Assembly: GCA_916700875.1 (NCBI GenBank)
Contig: CAKAKS010000072.1
Location: 39,933,670 to 39,997,669 of the forward strand
DNA from: Sebastes aleutianus
Lineage: Eukaryota > Chordata > Actinopteri > Perciformes > Sebastidae
Length of the DNA: 64,000 nt
Direction of reading: 5' to 3'
Made by a program: the position numbers and the translations under genes. The notes under the pieces are model-generated. The model was not told the DNA's origin. It saw nothing but the letters and a program-made list of their open reading frames with translations, and searched no databases. Positions 45,738 through 58,698 of the stretch are shown piece after piece. Positions within the stretch are counted from its first letter, which is position 1, and each line of letters opens with the position of its first letter.

Positions 45738-47616
45738 CTGTGGAGAGCCAGTCGGGATGAGAGGATGAGAAAGGGACGTGTCCTGGCTAAAAGTGTGACG
45801 TGCCTGAACCTCCGGGAAGCGGGGCGGGGGTGAGGGGTTGGGGGGGCAGGGGGTTGAGAGAGCTCCATAGACGACAGCCAATCAGAGGACTGGATTCGTC
45901 CGGGTTTTAACTTAACGTTCGCTAAGATTTAGAGTTAAGGCAAGGATGACTAGGTGTGAGATCTGATATCAGTCAGTCAATTTTGAGTTTTAAAAGATAA
46001 ATAAACATGTGCTATATTATCATGTGTTGAGTCTGCTGCACAGTTTTTGTTAATTTCGTCAGTGCATGAGCATTTGCTTGAGGAAAGAATAGACGAGTCT
46101 CTGCGTCTCCTGTGTTTCCAGTGATACTCTACCAAACAGCACAGCTATCCAATGAGGGCCATCTGCTGCTAAGCAACTGTGAGAGCCGAGAACCACAAGG
46201 AAGAACAATCGGAGCCAAAATGGCCGCCGACCCAACCTGTGCCCATGTTCCCTAAATGTGTGAATGCATTGGCGCATTTACACATCTCTGTTGTTACACA
46301 CATGTAGATATAAAACAGTACACATACACCGACCCAACCCCCCGCCCCCCTCCAACCCCCCACTTACACACAATTATTATCACAGACTGCAATTAAGGGC
46401 GCTTAATTGGAGTCCTTTGAAGACAAAATAGGTCGACTGGAGAACAATAACAGTATCACTGGTGTAATTCTGCTATTTTTCAGGAGACTGCTGTCGTTGT
46501 ATTTAACTGAGGCATCCGCTATAGAGCTCCCCCTACCCTGTAAGGAGGTTCCCTGTCTTTACAAGTCTATACTGTACCAGGTAAAACCAATGGAGAAACC
46601 CGCGGATAGAACGAAACAAGCCGGGCCTCGGCCGGGGCCCGCTTGCCGTTCCTATCCCGACCGGTTGGCATCCATTGGATTTACCTACGAACATGAGCGT
46701 TGGGCACTCACGATGGCAAGCACGGTAGTACGATGGCGGTGGGTTGTGTGTGTGCATGCTCGTGTGTGTTCCTGAGTGTGTGCGAGTGTCAGGCATGCCC
46801 CGAAGCCAAGTGTGCGGCAGGCGGAGGGCATCGGCCAACATCCACAGCGCTCGGCAGGCAGCAGGCAGTCGCCCGTAGCCATGCGACAGAGAGTGCGACG
46901 ATTGCATGCAACACAACACCCCCCCTTTAGAAATAATCCCACAAACCCGGACACACAAAACATGCAACATGCCTTTACTTCACTCCCGTTATCTAACCCC
47001 AACTCTTCCCACCTATAGCCCGCTACCCCCCCACCACGACTTCCCTGAAAACCCACTTTCACAATACAAGTAGCCGTGCATCCGCACAAAGAGAGTATCC
47101 TCAATCCCACTGGATTGATCCTACTGATTGACATTCTTTTTTTATTTTGTTCTCTACATTTTTACATCCATGGTTTCCCTTAAATCAAAGTCAAATTTGC
47201 GATGGTAGTATTTCAAGTCAAGGTCTCTCTCAATGCCAAACGGGTGCAGTGTCTTAAGGGGGTGTCAAAGTTAGAGAGGATTAGAGTTGTGGCATTCCCT
47301 GAAAGAAGAAAAAAAATCATAGAGAAGATCAAAAAGAGATGACTGACGTCCTTTCTGGTTTTGTTTTTGGACCAACCAGATGTTTTTTTTTAGTAGTAGT
47401 AGTAGTACTGTAGGGTAAAGGGGGACGGGGGTCTATCGAAGGGGGACACATGGTAGGGACAGCGGTTAGTGGAGTTAAACTAGGCGGCTCTAAGCTTTGC
47501 TTCATGAGATGTGGTTACAGATAAAAAGGGAAGGGCGAGAATGAGGAGGGAGAGGAGGAATCGTGAAAACACTGAAAGAGTAAAAGAGGAATCAATTGGA
47601 AATAACAGAGAGAGGA
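45738..47616. other. Intron sequence between exons 37 and 38 (part 1)
   Basis: Mixed composition with no exon-like signal. I looked here for an alternative copy of exon 37 and saw none. Confidence 0.5.
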
Positions 47617-47621
47617 GTGTG

Positions 47622-47684
<63 letters not shown>
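47617..47684. repeat. (GT)n/(GCGT)n microsatellite
   Basis: About 68 bp of GT with a GCGT patch. Confidence 0.97.
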
Positions 47685-47689
<5 letters not shown>

Positions 47690-49068
47690 GAAAGGAAAGG
47701 AGAGAAAATTACAAGAACAAGACAAGAGATAAAGACGAGGACTAAAAACAACACTGACATAAGTTTACTGAGAAGAGGTCAGCGAGACACAGATATCAAA
47801 ACTACTTGTTCCAGTAAAGGTGAGGCCTTGTGTCCACTAAAGGGAAGATCAGGAACTTTGGCTAGAAGCATTATGATCAGTGTCGGAGATGTCTAACCTT
47901 CCCCTCTCTGTTCTGACAAGAAACCAAGAAGACTTTCTGATCTCAAAAGGTCCTTTAATAGACTTCTTTTTTTTTTCCTGTGAAACTGTATCAATGAATA
48001 CTGGAGGGCTTTGATGGGCTGAAGTATGTGATGGGGACCACTGCTGATACAGGTGGACATACTGGAGAGACAGAAGAAGAAGAAGACAGAACAGGAAGGT
48101 CGAGACAGAGCGGGCTCGGATGGACAGAGGGACGCTGTGACGAAATGAAGATGGATGCTGACTGCTGACAGACAAGTGGACGGAGAGGCAGAGGGACAGA
48201 AGACTGACAGAAGGAGAGAAAATTGAAAAGGTAGGAAGATGACGAGGAGAAAAAGACGAAAGAAAAATGCGAGAAAGAAAAGTGAGAAAACTAGAAAGAG
48301 ACAGTAAATGGCTGAAAAACTGACACCCAGATTCAATAACAGTTTAGCACAACGGAGCGTTTGATCATCCTGGTAACAGAATAGTTCATATTATTATGCA
48401 GGTAATGTCACGAGCAAGTTAGGCAAGTAAGGAGAGAGATTTCCATCTAAGTACGACTCAATACTTTTTTGGTACTGACCAGAAGAAGATTCATTATATA
48501 GATTAGATTTAAGACTATTTTACGTTTTCATGTACGCCGTGTTTCTCACAGGAAGGAATTGAATCAAGTATCAAATATGGGTGCAAATATGCAACGTAAT
48601 CTAAAACAACAGCTGGTATGATTCATTATGAAAAGTTATTTTTCATGCGTTTTCCTACAAATATCCAGCAATCTGTATAATAATCTAATCTATAATAATA
48701 ATAATATAATAACTCCGGAAGTGGTGTAACTTAAAGTCAGGGTTGACGATGTTATCCAGTATACACTATTTGTTATAATGCTACTTTCAAATTATGCCGA
48801 CCTTTAAGTACAGAAATACGTAACAAATAAATCAACGTTGAATTCTGGTTTCTCACGGAGTATGAAGAGCGGTCTCCTGGGTGTTTTCTGACCCACTCAT
48901 CCATCCCGACCTCCTCCATACGCGGCGTTTATCGCTCTTTATACTTCCTGGTTCACAATCATGGGGATTATACGCATTGATTTCGTTTATAGTTTGTTTT
49001 ATATTCATAGTTCGGTTATATACGAATTACAGTGCATCACTTTTCATAGATATAGCTACGAACAGTGT
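47685..49068. other. Intron sequence between exons 37 and 38 (part 2)
   Basis: Purine-rich near 48030-48310. At 48731-48780 it contains cagggttgacgatgttatccagtatac, related to 59970-60020, so a shared repeat end is present. Confidence 0.5.
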
Positions 49069-49076
49069 ACGAGAAC

Positions 49077-49762
49077 TAGGGATGCACCGATACCAGTATC
49101 GGGTATCGGGTCCGATACTGTGCTCATGTACTCGTACTCGCAAAACGGCTCCGATACAACGGCACCGATACCACTTTACGGCAGCGTGACGTTAACCTCT
49201 CGTCACCATCTTTCGGGTCCTCACGCTCCACCTCCCTGACGGTGCGGGCGAGACGGGCCGGGATCCCACCTCAGGCGGCGCACGCCAGCCCTCACTTTCA
49301 TTGCGCCACAGGGTTTTGCTTGCACCCTCTGACTCGCGCGTTCGTTAGACTCCTTGGTCCGTGTTTCAAGACGGGTCGGGTGGGTTGCCGACATCGCCGC
49401 AGACCCCGATACTTTTACGTGGGCCGCGGCACGACGCGGTTGGGGCGCACTGAGGATAGTCCGCACCGGGAGCAGGGAGCCCCGTCATGGTGCGGCGAGG
49501 TCCAGTCGGGGAGCGCTGTAAAGCTGAGGCCGCGAGCCACCTTCGCCCCAAGCCTTTCCAAGCCGACCTAGAGCCGGTTGCGGCGCACCGCCTCGTATGC
49601 GGGACTCCCCAGCCTGCCGTGTGTCGCTCACACCCTCCAGCTGGCTGTTAACGAGGGTCTTTCGGCACAGAGAAGTACTCGTATCGGTACTCGGTATCGG
49701 CGAGTACCCAAATGTAAGTACTTGTACTCGGTCTGAAAAAAAGTGGTATCGGTGCATCCCTA
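49077..49762. mobile_element. hAT-type element carrying a 28S rRNA segment
   Basis: Termini tagggatgcaccgataccag and ggtatcggtgcatcccta. The flanking 8-mers acgagaac (49069-49076) and atgagaac (49763-49770) match at 7 of 8, the difference being a CpG-to-TpG-type change. Subterminal regions contain repeated actcgtactcg/tcggtatcgg motifs. The interior about 49203-49640 is ribosomal. No transposase is present, so it is a non-autonomous element with captured DNA. Confidence 0.85.
49203..49640 (-). pseudogene. 28S rRNA fragment (D2 to start of D3 region) captured in a hAT element
   Basis: On the minus strand this contains gacccgtcttgaaacacgga, caaggagtctaacg, gtggcgcaatgaaagtgag, gaggtgggatccc, ggcccgtctcgcccgc and ggacccgaaagatggtga in rRNA order. 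These are conserved landmarks of vertebrate large-subunit rRNA after the D2 expansion. The upstream part (ggtcggcttggaaaggcttgg, ctttacagcgctcccc, ctgtcctcagtgcgccc-like) fits the teleost D2 segment. Small deletions relative to intact rRNA (for example before ggacccgaaag) and its position inside transposon ends make it a captured, non-functional copy. Confidence 0.9.
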
Positions 49763-49770
49763 ATGAGAAC

Positions 49771-51214
49771 AGCCTGAAATAGGTTAGCTTAGTTAGATGA
49801 GCTTTACAGCTGATGCACACACTACACAGTGTTCATTGGTGATGCCTTTGTGGTGCTACTGTACTTTTCAGGGTTTCTTGGCTCCACAAACATGATCAGA
49901 AATATTAAAGGAACTCTTTGCTCTTTGCTGAGGCGTCACATCTTTTCAATACTACGTTGGTGAATCTGGATGTCAACATAAGAAAGAGAAGGATAGAGAG
50001 GATAGACAGAGTCGGGCTCTATGGTGGAGAGAAAGAGTGGACAACAAGACAACGAGGCAGTGGATGCTGAAATGCTCGACCCAAATCTTTACCCCGGTGG
50101 TCTGAGGCACAAAGAGAAGCCAACGACGCCGACGTTTCCTTGGGTGTTAAAAAAAAAAAAAGCATCTTGGAAAAAAGAAAAACTAGAAGGGCCAGAACTT
50201 TTCCTTCTCATTTTATTATTAATATTATTATTAATATTTGTATGTGCACAGTGTGTATGTGTGTGGTACAGTAACGTTGTTTATGTGCCATCCACAGGAA
50301 TAAGAGACGCAGAGAACTGAAGACAGACACCCTTGCCGGTCCTTCTGTACCCGCATCGTAAGCAAATACTTGCACTTTAGATGTTGTTTGTTTGTATTTC
50401 TTACTGTGAAACAATATACATAATTCCATATATATGCTCACAAAGAATATCAGTATTGTCCACAAGCAATTGGTTGTCCTGGTAAAAATGAACTGCAACT
50501 AATAATACCTGTAACACATCATGAGATATTTGGTTTTATGTCAACAATGGTTGAACAAAACAATATTTAATATAATAAATCATATTTTATTTCTGCAATA
50601 TGCAATGTGGTAAAAAATATGCAGATTTAAAAACTATCAAAGGAAGTTTTCTTACTTTTTAAGTTCCTTAATTTGTTATGGAAAAGGGGAATTCTTTGTC
50701 AGATCTGTGCTCTCTTAAATCTAGCTTTTTCTGACTGGACTTTGGTGCGTGCGTGCGTCCGTGCAGGTTGCAGAAGGACTGGCAAAGCCTCCTCCGTTCC
50801 TTTACTCCTGCGGCCTGACGGGGGGAGGAAATAAAAGAAAGAGGATTGACTACCACTCCACTATCACTTCACTTCACTGCACGACAAAAGCCCATCCCTC
50901 CATCCCCGCGGTCGGAGAGAGAGAAGAGAGGACAGCGCTCACCACCACCACAACCACCACTAACAGACAATGAGGAGAACACCGCTGGGAGGAGGGAGGG
51001 AGGGAGGTGGAGGAGAGGAGGAGGAGGAGAGAGGAGGACGGGCTGGTTTCAGCAGAGAAAGAGAGGAGAGGTTCACCTCCCCAGCGATGGGGAGGTTTCA
51101 GGACGGAGATGGGAGGGGGGAGAAAAGGAGGGAGGAAGAGAATGAAGGGAGGGAGAGGAGTAGGTGGGGTGGTGGTTGAGGGGGGTGGAGGGGTAAGGTG
51201 GGGGGCGAGTCTAC
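49771..51214. other. Intron sequence between exons 37 and 38 (part 3)
   Basis: Includes GA/GGA-rich DNA at 50990-51170. The 99-codon frame at 50021-50320 is Lys-rich with a hydrophobic end and has no recognised domain. Confidence 0.5.
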
Positions 51215-51311
51215 CTTATAGGCGACCCGGGCGGGACACCTCTTCCCGAGGCCTAGCGGCGGACACATGTGTCTTAGCATCTGATACATGTCTGTGTAAC
51301 TGATCCGGCCG
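51215..51311 (-). CDS. cacna1a: cacna1a exon 37 equivalent: EF-hand second half (mixed 37a/37b type)
   Basis: A 97-nt exon, the length I recall for the mammalian mutually exclusive exons 37a and 37b. With TG from the previous exon it begins Cys-Gly-Arg-Ile, as in the mammalian 37b form. It then reads D-M-Y-Q-M-L-R-H-M and C-P-A-R-V-A-Y-K, as in the 37a form, so it combines hallmarks of both. In mammals this choice controls calcium-dependent facilitation through calmodulin. I found no second copy in the flanking introns. The acceptor (ccccag) sits about 20 nt from a (TG)n tract; the donor is AAG|gtag. Confidence 0.93.
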
Positions 51312-52369
51312 CTGGGGTGGCCACAAACACACACACACACACACACACACATCACATGCATCCAAACACCCGCACGCCACACACACACGACAGACAGAAC
51401 AAACAAAGACGGACGACGTGAAAACGGTAAAAAGAAAAATGATGAAGGGGGGGGGTAGGGGAGAGGGAGGGAGGACGAAGACGCACAGAGGTGTGTTTGG
51501 AGGAGGAGACATGAGGAGAAAAAAGAAAGAAACCGACAAAGGAAAGGAAGAGGGGGGGAAACAAATACACAGAGGTTATTGTTTTGGTCGCTGTGGATAT
51601 GTGGTTGCTGTGGTGAGAGAGAAAGAGAGAAAGAAAGAGCAAGAGAGAGAACGAGGGAGTGTGTTACGTGGCTTCTAGTCTGGTTTGTCATAAAGTTGGG
51701 GGAGAGGAGAGGAGAGGAAGGAAGGAAGGAAGGAAGGGAGGGAGAAAGGTTGAGGGGAGAATTGGAGGAGGAGGAGGAGGAGGTGTTATTTAGTTTAGTT
51801 AGTTGTTGAGATACCGTTCTATGCGAGGTGAAAAGGGGATTTGGGTTTTGTTTTGGTCTTTGCCCTCTTTCGCCGCTCGGATAGAACTGGCAGCGGGGCT
51901 TCTAGCAGGCAAAGAAAAGCACCGCTGCAGAGATCGGAGTGAGTCACAATGACAAGTCAATGCAGTCTGTTACTGAGGCTGCGTGTCCACCGGGGGAACC
52001 TCTGCTCACAGCTGCCCCTCCAGATGTTCGTGGGATACGCCAACGGTGCTAACAGCTATAGGTCTCGGCCTTTATTAGAAGGTCAGTTCACCCTCATCAC
52101 TAAACCTTTCACCTCTCGTGACATCCAGCTACGAGGAGAGTTTCAGTTTCACGGTGTGAAACATACGAGATGTCTGTCTCCACTTCAGTTACAATGAAGG
52201 TGAATGGAATTTAGTTTATGGTGCTCAGAGCATTGGGACTTAAACTTATTATATTTGTCATATGACAGTGTCTCAGTTACTCAGGATAATCCGTCGACTT
52301 CACTGTGAACAGATTCAATGTGACACTTTAATCATGTAAGCGCAACAACAAGTGCAAAGTGGTCGGTCT

Positions 52370-52860
52370 CCAAGTCTCCAAGCGCACCTTCTAACCTCGG
52401 ACTTCTTTTCAGACTTTTCTTCTGCATTGTTTTGGACATTTTTCGGACCAACCAGTGGCCCCTTGCTGGATGTCGTCACCGCTCTCTCCCCTTTCCAGTC
52501 TATCTGTCTTGTCTGTCAAATAAAGGCTAAATAGCTAAAAAAAAAAAATCTTAAATCAAGAATTTTTCTGACTTTTTTAAGATTTTTTTCGGTGTTTTTT
52601 TGGACATTTTTCTGACTTTTCTTCTGCATTTCTTCTGTCTGTCAAATAAAGGCAAAATAGCTTACAAAAAATCTTTAAAAAAAAAACGTAAAACCGCGAC
52701 AAAATTTCCCTCGAGATGTAATTCCCAAAGCAGTTTTCGAAAAATTCCAGAATTGTTTCGGTCTTTTTTTGGACATTTTTCTGACATTTTTTTTTTTACA
52801 TTTTCTAATTTTTTTCAGACGTTTTTAGGACCCCATGTTGGGAACCACTAATGTAGGTGA
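52370..52860. repeat. T-tract/GAC array with SINE-tail units (block 1)
   Basis: Units like ttttcggacatttttctgac alternate with the SINE tail ccagtggccccttgctg...tccagtctatctgtc...caaataaaggc followed by A-runs. At least two tail units are present (about 52450-52550 and 52636-52690). Confidence 0.75.
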
Positions 52861-53827
52861 TTAAAGGAAGGGACCACTATTTATTTATTTTTGTAGGTTT
52901 TTTAATCCTTCTGTATCTTCCCAGTGGTGTTCATTATGTATTCAAATCCGAACATTGAAATTTTGTTCAAAGTACGTATGTTTTAGCGTCAACATGCTGT
53001 TTTCCCCAAGCCCTTCAAAAAGCTTTTTTTTATTATTTAATTTATTAACTTATTTGTTCATCATGTGGAAATATAAATAAAATCAACAAAGCATCTGAGC
53101 TCAGTTGAACCATGTCGTATTTGCTCACGCCACGAGATAGCCTCACGCAGTTTCTATAAGTAAATATAAATACTCAGACTCAGCATATACAACTGAACTA
53201 TGTGCATGGCTAGATATAAGTTGTAAAATATGTTGTTTTTTTATGATTTGGGTGAACTGACCCCAAAAACTGCAGCGCCTTAAAAAAGACCCTCGATTCG
53301 TCCCACGAGCATCCGTCGACACAGGAAGTTAATAAGAGGTACCTGGTGGACACAAGAGCTTTTATATCCAGAGTCCCTGCCCCGAACCACACACACACCC
53401 TGCCCCTTTCCTTCTTTCCCCAGACACCAGAGCCACAAACAGAGCAGGTTTGGCCATATGATTATCAAAGTATTTCATTCAGCAGCAGTAATAAGTAAAC
53501 TGTTTCCATAAGGCCTGTTACATTCTCTACTCAAGGTGTGCCAACACAAGCACGTGGGACACAAAGGCTCTCTGCTTACATGACAAACAGGGGAAGTAAT
53601 GGCAATGGGATCTGGGACGGGAGTATTTAAGAGAAGGAACAACGTATGCTACAGATCAACGTAGGTTAAGCATGCAAGATTCTTCATTGAAGTTTTAGTA
53701 ACTTGATATCGCTGCAAATGTTGGACTTATTTCACCGTGCAATGAGCACCGTGTGCATTTCCCTTTGCATTGTTGTGTGCTTTCTTTAAGAAGAGCTTGT
53801 AACAGGCCTAACACTCGTTTTGATTCC

Positions 53828-53887
53828 TTAAAGCCACCGTGTGTAAGATTTAAAAATTCTGACTTACAGTACACACAGTGGCTTTAA
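53828..53887. mobile_element. 60-bp minimal TTAA MITE
   Basis: TTAA, aagccaccgtgtgtaaga, a short AT loop, tacacacagtggctt, TTAA. Both inverted termini and both TTAA sites are intact although almost nothing lies between them. Confidence 0.65.
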
Positions 53888-54390
53888 AATGATTAAATTA
53901 AATATTATAGGCTGTGGTTCACAAACGTGCCACGGAGGCAAATGAACCTGCAGTTTTTCATTCCACCAAACCACAACAGCAGCTGATATCACCTGCTTTA
54001 ATGTGTGGAATGATCTGAGTGCACCCGTCTCCTACAAAGTGATGTTCCCATGCAACTAAACAGCATTCTCAGTTACATTTTGAAGGAAATGTATTTTCTC
54101 CCTGTTTACTTTCGCAGTTTTAAAAGGTTTTAAATACGTGGTCAACGTTGTAAAAGAAAACAAAACTACTTTGTTATGTTTAGTAAAAAACATCATGATT
54201 TGACTTAAAATTACTTCATTATTAAGCTACAGACGAATTAAAATGAGTGAATGATGACATAAACATTGGTCTCCTGGTTGAAAATCCTGTTTGTTTGACC
54301 CATCCACCACCCCCACCTCCTTCAGATGCGGACTTCCGCGGACTTTCCATTACAAACGTATTTATGATACGTCAAAAACAGACGTAATGG

Positions 54391-55200
54391 TGCGCCCAGG
54401 TAGCTCACATGGTAGAGCGGGCGGCCCCCATGTACCAAGGCTGAGTCCTTACCGCAGCTGACATTTTTCAGACACAGAATTTTTCTGACTTTTGTCGGAC
54501 ACTTTTTAAAAAAAAAAATTCTGACATTTTTCTGACTTTTCTTCCGCATTTTTTAGGATATTTTTCACATTTCTTCCATATTTTGTTGGACATTTTTCGG
54601 ACCTACCGGTGGCCCTTTGCTGCATGCCATCACCACTCCCTCCTCTTTCCAGTCTATCTGTCCTGTCTGTTAAATAAAGGCAAAATAGCTAAAAACAAAT
54701 CTTAAAAAAATATTTTTTCAGACTTTTTTCAGAGTGTTTTTGGTCTTTTTTTGGACATTTTTCTGACATTTTTCAGACTTTTTTTCTGACGTTTTTCAGA
54801 CAGTTTTGGGACATTTTTCAGACTTTTCTCCGCATCTTTCGGGGCTTTTTTCAGACATTTTTCTGACCAACCAGTGGCCCCTTGCTGAATGTCGTCACCC
54901 CTCTCTCCTCTTTCCAGTCTATCTGTCCTGTCTGTCAAATAAAGGCAAAATAGCAATAAAAAATAATCTTAAATCAATATTTTTTCTGACTTTTTTAAGA
55001 ATTATTTCGGTGTTTTTTTGGACATTTTTCAGAAATTTTTTGGACTTCTTTTCGGAAGGAAAGTACTTTTCTTCTGCATTTCTTTGGACATTTTTCGGAC
55101 TTTTTTAGGACATTTTTCGGACCTACCAGTGGCCCCTTGCTGCATAAAAAAAAAAAACGTAAACCGCGACAAAATTTCCCTCGAGATGTAATTCCCAAAG
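54391..55200. repeat. tRNA-derived SINE head and tails split by T-tract/GAC arrays (block 2)
   Basis: 54391-54460 reads tgcgcccaggtagctcacatggtagagcgggcg, a tRNA-like head with an A-box-like tagctcacatggtagagcgg. The B-box region is degraded. SINE tails with aataaagg recur near 54610-54690 and 54870-54960, and a partial tail ends at 55142. Between them are ttttcngac arrays. Confidence 0.7.
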
Positions 55201-56626
<1,426 letters not shown>

Positions 56627-56754
56627 CAGGCGGCGGGGTCGTACTCGGCCCATATCCTTACATACTCGTCCAGGTGATGCGGCCCCAGGATAGAGGAGTC
56701 TCTGGTCAGGTACTCAAAGTTGTCCATGATGACGGCCACGAACAGATTCAGCAT
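56627..56754 (-). CDS. cacna1a: cacna1a exon 36 equivalent: IVS6 end and start of EF-hand
   Basis: A 128-nt exon starting M-L-N-L-F-V-A-V-I-M-D-N-F-E-Y-L, which is the inner (gate) end of IVS6. It continues through T-R-D-S-S-I-L-G-P-H-H-L-D-E-Y-V-R-I-W into the cytoplasmic EF-hand-like domain, ending D-P-A-A plus two bases (TG) of a split codon. That split codon becomes Trp or Cys depending on which downstream exon is used, which in mammals separates the two alternative EF-hand exons. The acceptor is gttccag and the donor CTG|gtgagtg. Confidence 0.95.
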
Positions 56755-57419
56755 CTGGAACGAGGACGAGGTAAACAAGCTCATCATGTTACGGTTCAAT
56801 AATCAAACACTAATAAAAGGCAGGGATCATGGATGTAAAGCTCCGTCTCCACCGCAGGAACTTCTCCACGAAACTAAGAACCAGGCCCTGGTCGGGGGGG
56901 TAGTACTTTCTGGAAGTACAGGAACTTTCTGGGTGGAGTTTGCAGAGATGACCGTCGCCGATAGGTCAAACACACACACAGCGCCGCTGCTTCAACTGTA
57001 CCGCTTCATTCATAAAACAAGGAAGTATTCTAGTATCGATTCAGGACCATTTTACGACGAGAGGAGAGCATTTCTCTTTGTTTGATAACATTAAAAGTAA
57101 AATGAACCGACATGAACTGCAGGCTGCAGAGTGCGTTTACCGCCGTGACCAGCAGCAGCTATCGTCACACGTCAGGTTGCTTTTTCATACGTCAGCGGAC
57201 TAAACTGCCTAATCTTCACAGGTCTTTGGACCGCGGTGGAAACTTAGACAACAGTGGGCTGAAGGAACCTTTTAGTTCCTTGAAAAGTAGTTCCATGGAC
57301 TAAAAGTCACAACATGGTCGCCATCTTTGTATGGAGGACCGAAGCTGCCAAAATAAATAAATAAAATTACTTGATGAATCAATTAATATGCCATTAAATG
57401 TAAAAAAAATAATATTACA

Positions 57420-57670
57420 AATCTGTCCTGTCTGTCTAATAAAGGCAAAATAGGTAAAAAAAAAAAAAATTCAGACTTTTTGTCAGAATTTGTTCGGTCT
57501 TTTTTCAGACATTTTTCAGACTTCTTTTCGGAAATTTTTCGGACTTTTCTTCTGCATTGTTTGGGACATTTTTCGGGCTTTTTTCGGACCAACCAGTGGC
57601 CCCTTGCTGCATGTGGTCCCCCCTCGCTCCTCTCTCCAGTCTATCTGTCCTGCCTGTTAAATAAAGGCAT
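57420..57670. repeat. T-tract/GAC array with SINE tail (block 3)
   Basis: Same arrangement as blocks 1 and 2: a tail fragment and A-run, the ttttcngac array, then ccaaccagtggccccttgctgcatg through ccagtctatctgtcctg and ataaagg. Confidence 0.75.
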
Positions 57671-57917
57671 CTTTTCGGACATTTACATTGAATTCGTACA
57701 GTTAAAATAAATGCAGTCATTCATTTTCTCTTTAATTTATTTATATATATTTAAATGTATTTATTAATTTTCACATTATTTATTTTTGAAATGTATATAT
57801 TCATTTTAAATTAATTAATTAATTTATTTATAAGTTTCTCTTTGCATCGCCCCCTATTTATTTCCCCAAACTTATTTATTTCTGTATTCTTTTCTTTATA
57901 CATTTATTTATTGTTTT

Positions 57918-58120
57918 GGGTGGCAGTAGCTCAGTCAGGTTGGGAACCGGAGGGCCGCCGATTCATCTCCACACACAACCAAGTACAAAGTGTGGACTGG
58001 TAGTTGGAGAGGTGCCAGTTCACCTCCAGGGCACTGCTGAGGTGCCCTTGAGCAAGGCATCGACCCACCCAGACTGCTCCCCAGGCGCTGTATAGTAGCC
58101 GCCCACTGCACCTAATAAAA
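57918..58120 (+). mobile_element. tRNA-derived fish SINE
   Basis: The head gtggcagtagctcagtcaggttgggaa resembles a tRNA A-box, and ccgattcatctcc a decayed B-box. The body contains ggtgcccttgagcaaggcatcgaccc and ctgctccccaggcgctg, phrases typical of a widespread fish SINE group. The tail is AATAAA-like and A/T-rich. Confidence 0.75.
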
Positions 58121-58444
58121 TAATTGATTTGATTCATTATGTCCTTCAAAGTGTCCCAACCTTTCGCCTATTGATTGATTGACATCAGAGAGCATAGATC
58201 GACGATACACGTCACGCTCACATCAGAAATGGTAGTCTCGCATAGCCAGACCATAATACATCCATGATCTCCACACTTCGTCTGAGCGCTGTGCCGGCGC
58301 TGGAGATAGAAATGTCTTCCCCCCAGTCCGGAGATCGCTAGAGAACCGACGCCTCGTTTCCACACGCTCTCGTTTGTTTTCTTCACTGTGATTATTGAAC
58401 CGGTTTTAAGGGACATTGTGTGTTTTTATTTTTTTTTTTCTCAC

Positions 58445-58595
58445 CAGGAAAGAGCAGAGGAAGATGAAGGAGACAAAGTAGGTGTAGGCAAAGGTGCTGC
58501 CACATTCAGGTTGTGAGTTCCCTGAGGCCTGGTCGCATTCCTTCCCACCGAGGCAAGCCAACATAATGTCGTGCCACGCCTCGCCCGTAGCGCTC
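58445..58595 (-). CDS. cacna1a: cacna1a exon 35 equivalent: domain IV pore loop and start of IVS6
   Basis: A 151-nt exon encoding the domain IV selectivity-filter loop S-A-T-G-E-A-W-H-D-I-M-L. The Glu in T-G-E-A-W is the fourth glutamate of the EEEE calcium selectivity filter. A cysteine-bearing extracellular stretch follows (G-K-E-C-D, then P-E-C-G), then the first part of IVS6 (F-V-S-F-I-F-L-C-S-F-L). The presence of Glu supports a functional calcium-selective pore. The acceptor is catgcag and the donor CTG|gtgaga, and the frame is continuous with both neighbouring exons. Confidence 0.95.
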
Positions 58596-58698
58596 CTGCA
58601 TGACGGGAAAATACACAGCGAAACATTAAAAAGAGTCAGCAGAAGGAGGCATCAACGGTCACTCAAACATACACTTATTGTCAATCTAGCTAGGAAAG

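Noticed and set aside
50021..50320. 99-codon plus-strand frame with a hydrophobic end
   Set aside because: Intronic, Lys-rich by A-runs, no recognised domain, and antisense to the channel gene.
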